Assembly: GCA_018857735.1 (NCBI GenBank)
Contig: JABMCL010000850.1
Coordinates: 47,501-111,500 of the forward strand
DNA: 64,000 nt
Reading direction: 5' to 3'
DNA from: Alviniconcha marisindica
Taxonomy: Eukaryota > Mollusca > Gastropoda > Provannidae
Shown here: piece after piece, positions 54,903 to 64,000 of the stretch
Layout of the letters: every line of letters begins with the position of its first letter
Position numbering within the stretch: the stretch's first letter is position 1
Notes under the pieces: generated by a model
The model's database searches: none
The model's input: only the letters and a program-made list of their open reading frames with translations
What the model was told of the DNA's origin: nothing
Position numbers and translations under genes: made by a program

Positions 54903-55100
54903 TGTCCGCGGCGGCGGGTCGCCAAGCGGTTAAGACTGAGCGGCAGCGGAGTACCGCCATTCGGCCTAAAGCCCTTCGGTTGCTCAGAGTTCAGGAGCTG
55001 TGTGAAAACCGAGGTGGCAGTCCTGGGCTTTCCGTCCTAATGAGCCTTACGGTTTCTGTGGACGTAAAGCAACATCATTAAACCATACTTAGGCATTGGT
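54903..55100 (+). mobile_element. SINE family 2, near-complete copy
   Basis: The head gtcgccaagcggttaagac resembles the A-box region of a class II (Leu/Ser) tRNA. The 3' end carries cctaatgagccttacgg and gtggacgtaaagcaacat. Confidence 0.75.
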
Positions 55101-55502
55101 CACAGTTTGTCCCTAACTGATATGTCAACCGACATCGGAGGACATGAAGCTCTACATCATCATCATGATCAAACCCGCTTTGGTTGAAGTATTCGTGTGT
55201 CAGTCCAAGCAACGGTATGACCGCTACCATCGCTTGGGATTCGTGCACCCAGATGTTGATGCATGCGACTGCACTGACACGGGGGCTGCACGGACACCGT
55301 AAAGAGAGTCCGGTGCCACCGGCACTGCCAGGAATTGACTCTGGGAGACTGAAATCCCTCAGCTGCAGCCGCACAGGGCCGGGACTGGCTCGGACCCGCC
55401 GCTGCCGTCAGCACAGTATTGCACCTGGTCGCTCCCAGTCGGACGTGGGCTCTACCCATGGACCTATACAGGTCCATGGCTCTACCTACTGAACTGTCGC
55501 CG
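55100..55502 (-). mobile_element. tRNA-derived repeat, family 3
   Basis: Minus-strand head ggcgacagttcagtaggtag, then agcc resembles a tRNA A box, with gggtccgagcc as a possible B box, followed by a GC-rich body. The 151-codon minus frame over it is not a gene. A perfect 24-base palindrome (55456-55479) interrupts the head. Confidence 0.6.
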
Positions 55503-55576
55503 CGCGTAATTATGTTTTGAACAATAACTGAAACCATCTCGGCAGTCCTGTTCGGCCTCTCAGTCAACCCTGCGTC

Positions 55577-55581
55577 TCTCT

Positions 55582-55619
<38 letters not shown>
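55577..55619. repeat. (CT)n microsatellite
   Basis: About 18 CT units after a short CT-rich lead-in. Confidence 0.95.
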
Positions 55620-55621
<2 letters not shown>

Positions 55622-55947
55622 CATTAACGACTAGTCGGGTTCGTACTGCGGCTCGTACGGCGGCACCCACAGAGCCATTGAAGCGGTTTCAGTATCGGCA
55701 CGGCGGGTGGTTCGCGCCGCCTGCCACTCAGCGGCGTCTCCGACTCATTAGTCCAACTACCTCAGTCCTCATGCATCTGCTTTACCAGATGGGAGCTAGG
55801 TTATACTAAAGACTAGTAGCCTATAAACGTAATACGTAGTCTTTGGGTACACTGATCACGGATCAGCGGTTTTGCCAAGTCAGTGCCAGAATTTCTTTGG
55901 CCGCTGCTGTGACTGACTTTTTCACTGACAGCTGGAATGCATTTAGA

Positions 55948-56016
55948 CCCCCCCCCCCCCCCACACACACACACACACACACTGACACACGCACGCACTG
56001 ACGCGCGCGCGCACCG

Positions 56017-56054
<38 letters not shown>
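55948..56054. repeat. Poly-C then (CA)n compound repeat
   Basis: Fifteen C, then CA runs interrupted by cgcgcgcgc. Confidence 0.95.
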
Positions 56055-56061
56055 CACACAC

Positions 56062-56125
56062 AAATGATGATGATGATTGCTTTTACATGGCGCTATTCTC
56101 CGCTCTCGAGCAGACTCACTCGAGA
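56062..56125 (-). repeat. SINE family 1, short inverted 3' fragment
   Basis: gcgctattctccgctctcg is the complement of the family's gagcggagaatagtgc end. Confidence 0.65.
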
Positions 56126-56399
56126 AGAAGAAGAAAAGAACAACTTAGTTGAGAATAGTGAATGATGAACGGTTTTTGGCATGCCCGGCTTGCAAAACTG
56201 AAGTGCACACCAGTGAACTCAGAAACTGCTAGGCTGCCGGCCTATGGGGATGAGAGACGAGTTCCATTTCCCTGTGCACACATAATACAGAACCTTTATT
56301 GTCTATGAATAACATAGAAATTTGCCTCACGACTGCATAAAAATACCAGTTAAAAACAAAACAAAACTCTTGAGCTCTACACTTCAGTCAAACTGGTTG

Positions 56400-56460
56400 A
56401 AGTAAGTAAGTAAACATGTTGCTTAACGTCCACAGAAACCGGGCTTATTAGGGACGGCTA
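56400..56460 (-). repeat. SINE family 2, inverted 3' landmark
   Basis: Minus strand reads cgtccctaataagcccgg, then tctgtggacgttaagcaac. Confidence 0.7.
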
Positions 56461-56914
56461 TTTATGTCACATATATAATGCATTTTCTCGCAAACTCTTA
56501 GGTCAGCACCATTATTTATACAATGCATTTTTTGTTACATTAATAATATTCACTGACTGTTCTAAGGTGACATGTAATTCAGTCGTTAAGTACCATGTTT
56601 ACTTACTTAGCTGTCAGTTGCACAGTGCGTCTATGCGCCGGACCGAGTTTTGAGCTGCTGCATATAATTCACGAAATATGTACTGAATCGTGCTTTCAGA
56701 GTTGCGGTCAGGCACGTTTTCAACAGGGTATACCAATAAGACCAGGGGTGTATTCTTCAGTCCTTGATCTGCCAGTAAGTTAACTGAGATACCATCACAG
56801 AATGGTCTGACCACAAACCACGGAAATATCACTCGCAGAATCTTCTGTCACTCACTGAGTAAAACAACAAAACAACAGTTAAATAAAAACCTTCTGGAAA
56901 TGACGGATAAAAAA

Positions 56915-57840
56915 ACTGTCCACGATTGTTCGACGATGGTAACTTCACTGATGTTTTACATACCTCGATTTTGAAAAGGTCTTCGATTCTATACCACTGA
57001 CTTAAACGATCAGGTTGTTTTGATGAAACTGGACTCGTGTGGAAATAGCGGAACAATTCATAGAGTACTTTCTACAGGAAAGATTACAGAGGGTGAAAGT
57101 TGGAAATGGGTTTTTATTAAAAGCAAAGGTGTACAACAGGGAAACATCCATGAACCGGCCGCACTTTTTATTTTTTTATTACAGTATTCATTAAGGACAG
57201 TAGGTTACCAGAGCGTATTGAGAATGCTTGTAAGATCTTCACAAATTAATTTTAACATCCGGAAAGTCAGTCTGTGATACAGGAGGATCTGACGAAAGTA
57301 AGTGAATGATTAGGCACCTAGAACCTGAATCTGAATGTGACTAAATGCAGTTGTGCATATTATAGGAGTAAGTAATAAGTAAATTGGTGTTTCACGCCCA
57401 GTCAACCAGTGCGGTTATACCAGGGCGATCATAATATAGGAAAAAATACAGTCTGAATATACCATAAAGTAGAACAATCATGTTCAAAACATAAACACAA
57501 ACGATGAATTAAAGGATCTGGGTTTCACTTTAAATTAAATTAAATGTTGTTATTTGACCCACAGTCATATTCTTAACGTGGTAAACTAGGCCATTTGAAT
57601 GACTGGATTGATAGAGAGAACAGTTACATACTTGACAGTAAAGACGTTTATTAAACTACACAAGGCGCTGATGAGATTTCATCTTGAATATGGCAATGTG
57701 ATACAGTCTCCAGATTTAGAGAAAGACACCCAGACTTTGAAAAGAATGCAAGGACAGGAATCATAAAGAAATACTGAATTACCTGAAATTTTACTAAGGA
57801 GGCTGAAAGGATATCTGACTGAAATGTGTAAGTTTCTTTC
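56915..57840 (+). pseudogene. Decayed non-LTR retrotransposon reverse transcriptase
   Basis: Pieces of a LINE-type reverse transcriptase appear in order in shifting frames. YLDFEKVFDSIP at 56961 is the catalytic-Asp motif A region. It is followed by FLQERLQRVKVGNG, a degraded GVQQG-type turn, LTKVSE then NLNLNVTKCS (about 57285-57350), NDELKDLGFTLN (about 57500), and TFIKLHKALMRFHLEYGNVI (about 57645-57705) with LEKDTQTLKRMQ. Several stops and frameshifts break it, and an unrelated fragment of about 70 bases (57370-57440) interrupts it. The order and spacing match Jockey/CR1-like elements. The YADD box is not recognisable. Nothing here could be active. Confidence 0.8.
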
Positions 57841-58149
57841 TTCCTCTTAAAATTTACATGTATATATATATATAATCTTGAATATACTATATCCAAAAAA
57901 CAACAACACTCTTTCTGACGAAATTTGACAAAACAGGAAAGGTTGAAGGGAATATATTTATGAACGTTTTAATACAAGATCTTCTCGAGAACAAACAGCT
58001 TTAAAAACAGTTCCCCTCCCCCACCCACCCAACCGCAAACAGCTCAAGTCTGGAAAACACTACCTGAATTTGCGGTTCCCATCTTGGCACGTAGGAAGCG
58101 GGAGCTCAGTTCTCTTCCTTTATAAGGCGAAGCAAAAGGTGGTACACAA

Positions 58150-58345
58150 AATGTGGTACGCAAAAGGACCTCGGTTCGAATCTGCTTCGGCTCTCCTTTC
58201 TCTTCAAAAAAAGTTGTTGTCTGTGGACACTGTCTTGTGACTTTGTCCCTTACAATATTGAAACATTAAAATGGCTCTCATCGCTGCCCACCTTAACGCA
58301 GGAGTCATTCTGGTGGTGACAGTGTAGCGATAGGTATATAATCTC
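58150..58345 (+). repeat. Inverted third copy of the 54190 repeat
   Basis: ggacctcggttcgaatctg, ctgtggacactgtcttgtga and aaaatggctctcatc are the complement of the 54.2-54.6-kb tandem pair. A 27-base C run and the family 2 3' landmark (58396-58450) follow. Confidence 0.85.
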
Positions 58346-58621
58346 CCTCTCCCCCCACCTCCATACCTCCCCCCCCCCCCCCCCCCCCCCCCCCCGCTCA
58401 CCCATAGCCTGGTGGTTTTTGTGGACGTTAAGCACCATGTTTACTTAGGATAGATGGGTAGAACTGTGCCAGTCGGGAGACTGCCACGACTGATCGCTTA
58501 CCCGACTTTAAAACTAGTTAACAGTCTCTCTCGCTGTCTAGCCTGCAGCACTGCGGACTAAATGGAATAATTGTTAGCGAAAAATGAGTCTTCCTGAAAA
58601 ATCGGCGCATGTTTAGTATTA

Positions 58622-58988
58622 TTAAAATAAACGTTCTTCTTAACCTTTTGTGTATCACCAGTGACAACTCGACTGACTTCTCTGATTTGAAGATTAACTG
58701 AACCAACTTGTCTGCCGTGGTTCGTCACAGATAACGACGTGACCGACCAGCTGTGTAATTAAATGTGATGCGGTCCAGTGATTCAGCGAGTGTGTACGAT
58801 TCCTCTCTCTCTCTCTCTCTCATTAAAATAACTGTCATTTATGAAATCTCGTCCTTCTCTGATTTGAAGATCGAGTGAACCAGCTAGCCTGCCGTTGTAC
58901 GTCACAGATAAGGGTGTGATTGAGCGAATATGTAATTAAATGTGATGCAGTCCCGTGATTCGTTGGGCACGTCTCTCTCTCATTAAAA
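58622..58988 (+). repeat. About 177-base tandem duplication
   Basis: Two copies share tctctgatttgaagat, then gtcacagataa, tgtaattaaatgtgatgc and ctctctctcattaaaa. Confidence 0.9.
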
Positions 58989-61900
58989 ATGGGCCTATTA
59001 CGCCGCAAAAACGCGCTGCTCTTAGGTACTCGTACTCACGTAACCGATTTGTGGAACAAAATCTGTAGGCAGCCACCCATGTCACACTTATTTGAACCGA
59101 AAAAACAACAACGTACAAGGATCTTGCACGCAGTTTATCAGCATCCAGATCATTCGGCACCCAGAATACTTTACTTGTGTAAATGGATTATGGGTTAAAT
59201 ATATTTATGAATTAATTATACTTCTTTGTGTGTCATGTCGCTAGCAGTCATTCCTGATTTAGATTTTTGTATATTTAATGTTGTTAATCCGGCTCCATAC
59301 CCCCAAGGGTTTACAGTAATGAGCATCCCCGACTCCTCCTGTCTGCTCGAGACAATGCTGTGATTTTTCTTTTCAGTGTCGAGTCATTTTAGCTCTGTGT
59401 GATTTAAGATATTGATAAGTAATGACTTTTTATAATAATGCAAGAATAAAACGTTGAAACCCCCCCTCCCCCCAAGAAAACAAACAAATCAACAACAACA
59501 ATGCCACGGACTTGCAATGACAGTAAAATCCATAATGTATAAACAGGCAGCCGTTCTTTGGTGAACGACAAAGAAATACTTGTCGCTGCACGAACGGGAG
59601 GCAGATCTGTTATTGAAAAGGTCCTTTGCTGCTGCTGTTTTACAAGTGCCTCCCGAGTAGTAGAGCTTTACAACGTGAGTTTTTGTAGCTGCAAAACAAG
59701 CATTTGGCAGCAATGAAAACCTGCAGCTGCAACTCTGGAACAGTGGCAGCGATCGCCAGTAATATCCTAACTTGTTACCACCAGCTCAGACCGGATAAAT
59801 ACACAGCGGCTGTGAAGGTGAGATGATACATTAGATAAAAATCTGTCATCTACACCATTTCTGGTCAATGCTACTGCGTCTTCTACCTGTCGAATACCAT
59901 CGTAACAAAATACCCCCTCACCAGAAGAAACATGCACACACACACACACACACACACAAACCAACAACAGCAACAACACACACATGCAAAACCCAGCAGC
60001 AGCCAACCAAAACCTCCACACATTTGTTTTCTTCATACATATATTTTTTTAATTTGCTACATGTATACTCAATACAAGGTAAACAAAAATACATTTTTTT
60101 TCCACTGGCATACAATGTCAAGGGCTGAACTCGTGTTTCATAGCCCATAAAATAATTATTACATCAGTCTGAAAAAAGAAAAGAAAAAGAAAGACCAAGC
60201 ACATGTACTGAAATTGCAAGTGTGCAAAGTCTCGACAAACACAACAGACTGGATAATCCAAAATCACATGCTCAACCGGAGTAGACAATCCAAACAATTT
60301 ATATAAAAATTTGATGTCTGTTTTATTATCCCCCCAAACACCACAATTCTGTTATGAGATAATACAATGCTGCCATTACATTATTTCATTATGCTCTATG
60401 AAATGCTTTCACTATTAATAGTTTTGCTGATATACTACTGGAAAAAAGAAGAAAAAAGCCCTCTTAAACTAATACATTTATAAACCAGTTCTTAAGTTAA
60501 TATAGAAACAGTAAACATTCAGCTGCTATTTTTTGTGTATTGTCATACACTGTTACTGAAAGTTTACTTTTTGGAACACAAATTCTTTAACATGCAACAA
60601 ATGAATATTCAGCGAAATGTCACAACCAATTAAAAAAAATTAAAAAATCAAAAAATCCTCAGGCAGATCAAGGACCTGCTCAAAGACTTGGTCATCCTGA
60701 TGTGGATGCAGTTACTTGAACTTTGGTAATATAATCTCTTTTTTTCCAAACAAAAATAACTATTTATGGGGGGGGGGGGGGGGGGGGGGGGTGGGGGGGG
60801 GGGAAGAAAAAAGAGAGAGAGAGAGAGAGAGAGAGATCTGAAATAATCACACCCAAACAACACAGATTTGAACAAGTCACATCACACCATGAATGGTAAT
60901 GTCAGTACAACAACAGTTTGTTCAAAAGCCAGAATGGAAAAAACAACAATTGGTTCACAGATAAACATAAACTGTTTCAGTGTCCCTGGGCCCTTTGCCC
61001 CTACATGTATGCACGTACACACACACTCACTCTCTCTCTAAATGCTGTGCTTTCCACCACTGGTTATGGGTCATCATCAAACAAAGTACATCATTCATCA
61101 TCACTATTATTAGTGTGAAGTATTTGTGTATAAGGAAAGCCCAACCTGGCACACAACCCCATTACACATTTTCTCACAGTGCTGATCAGAGTCAACACCC
61201 TGAATAATGTAAGTTCAGCAGGTTCCAATGAAATAAAAAAACACAGTAGTTGAACACACAAATGAAAAAAGCTTCAGTTACACAGTAGACATACTCTTAG
61301 TGAATTCAGCAGTTTGTGAGCAGGGTCCTGTGCAATCTGGGATGAGTAAAGAAAAAAAGAAGAGTGTGAAGAGTACACTGTCTCACAAAACTGATACTTG
61401 CATAGAAGTCATAGCAGTTTGATCAAGGCATTAAATGAACAAGTCAGACAAGAACAAGAACAGTGTCAAACTGAACGGTTTTGTTCATGATGCTTCACAC
61501 CCACAGCACTGGCACAGGACTGACTTAATCAGAGTTTTACTTCTAAAATTCATTTTGTACATCATCTGCACTTAAAATACACTCCCCCTCCTCCTCCTCA
61601 GTTTTTAACTGGTCAGAAATTCTACATTTTAAACCATTACCCAGTACCATGTACATGCACCCTCAATATCAGTCCATTTCAGCAACAAGTTTAGCACAAA
61701 AACCAACAACTAGCTGAAAGTACTTGAGAAAAGGAACTTCCTGAAGTTGAATGACCAGCAAAAAGTGTTGAATCACAGCAGAGGCAGTCAAAAGTACCTG
61801 TCACCAGGTTTGCTCCTCCAATCTCTAATTACCAAAACATGCAGCGAACAAGAAGTTCCCGTATGTAATTTTTAACAAAAATATCACAAAAAGCCTTGCA

Positions 61901-64000
61901 AAATACGAACACATTCCTCAAAGAGTCATATTCACACTCAAAATAACCTTTGAAATAGTCTGACAGTGTTGACTGGTGCCAAGATTCATACACACACAAA
62001 TGAACAATGCAACCCCAAATGAATGAAATACTAAACTGTAATATAACAATGAGCAAAAAATTACTGCATATAGAATATTTATCTTTGTTCTCTTTTCTTC
62101 CAATTATGTTTTGGTAATTGTATTTTATTTTTTAGCAGACTGCAACTAAAATCAGGCGCACGTAATATCTATACTTGCTTCTGAATGCTGACTTTCCCAA
62201 CAGAAGTAGATATTTTGTTTGATTAATCATGAGAAGTGGACACCCTTATTCAAAATTTCCAATAAAATACAAGATTCCACTCTGATCAAAATCAGTAACC
62301 CTAGAACTAATGGTCGCAGTACACATTACTCTGTAACAGCTAGTAGTGCCAGCTGAATGGACAATTCCACTCTGCCAATCAAAAAGAGTGGGAAGCACAT
62401 CCCAGCCAATCAGCAGTCTGCAAAAGATGAGAGAAAAAAATCAACCCCACCCACTTATCTGCAGGCTTGAGTGTGGAACTTATGGTCACAGTGTATTAAT
62501 CTAGTCACCTCGGATCATATTCAGCACACAGTAGACTGTTTCTTAAAACAAAGTACTGTCACTGTCAGATACAAACAACAACACAAAACAAAAAATAAAA
62601 TGCAGAAACAATTACAAAATGCTGCTGTCATTATCTGAAGAATACACATGATGTCCATCACATAAATTCTCTGTTTCAATTGCATGATTCTTTCCATTAA
62701 GACTTTTCACTACACCTTACAACTTTTTAAAACCTCTTTAATCACAGGACCTAGGGGTGAACTCTGTTAAGCCTCTTACAGAAGCAGTTTTCTTTTTTCT
62801 TTGCCTTAATATTAGCAAGTACCTGAGACTGCAAAGGTCATATCATTGTCAATACGCACATTGCCCAAAGAGATGGGCAGTAATCACAAACTGACAACCC
62901 CCCCCCCCCCCCCCCCACCCCACACACACACACAACTCCCCTCCCCCCATAAAAATGCAAAATACCAATACAATGGTATATGTTTAATAAAATAATCATC
63001 TATAGTATATGTTATAAATCTTCACTTCAAAAAAACAATGCAGTGCCGGTAACATGGGAAGAAAAGGTCCATAAATTTCTTTCATAATGTCTGGATTTTG
63101 TGTTAACATACAGTGAAAAGAAAAGAGGTCTAGTTGACCAGAAAACCCATGTGTTGTCCAATGCTTTTTTGTTACATGTTTAAGTAATTTTTGTGTTAAC
63201 TGTACTCCACTGAAGGCTTACACTACAACTACTGTACATGATGCATGAAACTATGTCCATTGTGATGTATGTATATCGCATACAGCACTATACTATAATG
63301 TATAAGACACTATCTCCATCATAATGAAACTATGTTTACATGCTTCAAGTACACATCATAACAAAACACACTGTACAAATGAAGTAATTATCCATTTTGT
63401 TCTGGCAAAAAACAGGGCACAGCAGTAAAGCAATAGAAAAAAATCATTTGCATTGTAATATGTAATCTTGCAACACAACCTAGTTCAAATCTGTACAGAT
63501 TACTGGAGCCAATCTTTCAAGACCACTCTTGTCTAATAATCAAACAACAGTGGTCTCAAAAGAAGGGAGGAAGCCTTGGTCAGGGTTTCATTTACTTGGA
63601 AACATGAAAGTCTTAAGGCACTCATACATGAGCCGATTCGACCATATGATTGAGGAGGACTGCCCAAACCTGATCATATGTTTCGCAATAGCATTGCCAG
63701 ACAGCTGAAACAGCTCAGAGCATCAGTTTCGACTTGCCTGTTTCAAATACAGCATGCCATATTCCAAATGGATGAACTGCATCCACCAGGAAATGAGCGC
63801 CTGCTGTTTGAACTGAAGTGATAGAAAGGCTGGAGGTCACAAGGGAAGGTACTGCTTGAGTAGCGGTAACGTTGAAAATGCTGACCGCCCTCTTGCTTTA
63901 ACCGGTCAGTTTTGGTTGTATTGTGTGGCAGCCAGTACGTTTAAGAGATGGGTTCAACCGCATGAGGTTTGAACAGTCCTTAACCATAGGACTGAAACTG
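58989..64000. other. Right end of the window, no recognised gene
   Basis: Five kilobases, largely AT-rich, with CA (59935-59957), GA (60810-60836), poly-G (60768-60803) and poly-C (62898-62916) tracts. Two short stretches with exon-like features are listed as findings (59713-59817 + and 60649-60704 -). The last 400 bases are less AT-rich but gave no recognisable product on either strand. Confidence 0.5.

Noticed and set aside
55169..55624. A 151-codon minus-strand open frame
   Set aside because: It runs through a CT repeat and a tRNA-derived repeat and has no family resemblance.

Overview
This is animal nuclear DNA. Three genes are split into many short exons by GT-AG introns, and they encode proteins close in length and sequence to their vertebrate counterparts. 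Long AC, CT and AT microsatellites, several tRNA-derived SINE families and intronic DNA transposons fill the rest. The repeat style suggests a mollusc, most likely a marine gastropod. That assignment is an inference from general character, not from a diagnostic gene.

Layout. Bases 1-13214 (+ strand) carry COP9 signalosome subunit 3 (COPS3) from codon 2 to its stop in 13 exons; only the start ATG lies outside the window. Bases 13215-17101 hold its 3' flank, SINE sequence, a long CT tract and the promoter/5'UTR of the next gene. Bases 17102-36007 (+) carry a complete mitochondrial Rho GTPase (Miro/RHOT) in 21 coding exons. One of these is a 69-base exon just before the membrane-anchor exon that looks like a frame-preserving cassette. 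Bases 36008-46755 are a non-coding convergent interval. Bases 46756-50876 (- strand) carry a two-coding-exon SLC35D-type nucleotide-sugar transporter. From about 51.5 to 59 kb the sequence is repeat-rich and partly CpG-rich: SINEs, tandem duplications, poly-C tracts and a decayed non-LTR reverse transcriptase. From 59 to 64 kb I recognise no gene, only two weak candidate exons.

Mobile DNA. Two copies of one roughly 2.3-kb terminal-inverted-repeat transposon sit in the same orientation, one in COPS3 intron 1 and one filling most of the single coding intron of the SLC35D-type gene. A piggyBac-like MITE lies 20 bases past a Miro splice donor, and a fold-back element lies in Miro intron 1.

The three genes share no obvious pathway: protein deneddylation, mitochondrial and peroxisomal transport, and nucleotide-sugar import into the secretory pathway. 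I see no sign of an operon or a defence system. The most interesting points are the Miro cassette exon, the transposon family, a duplicated splice donor in COPS3 and a perfect double E-box hairpin at 53.1 kb.
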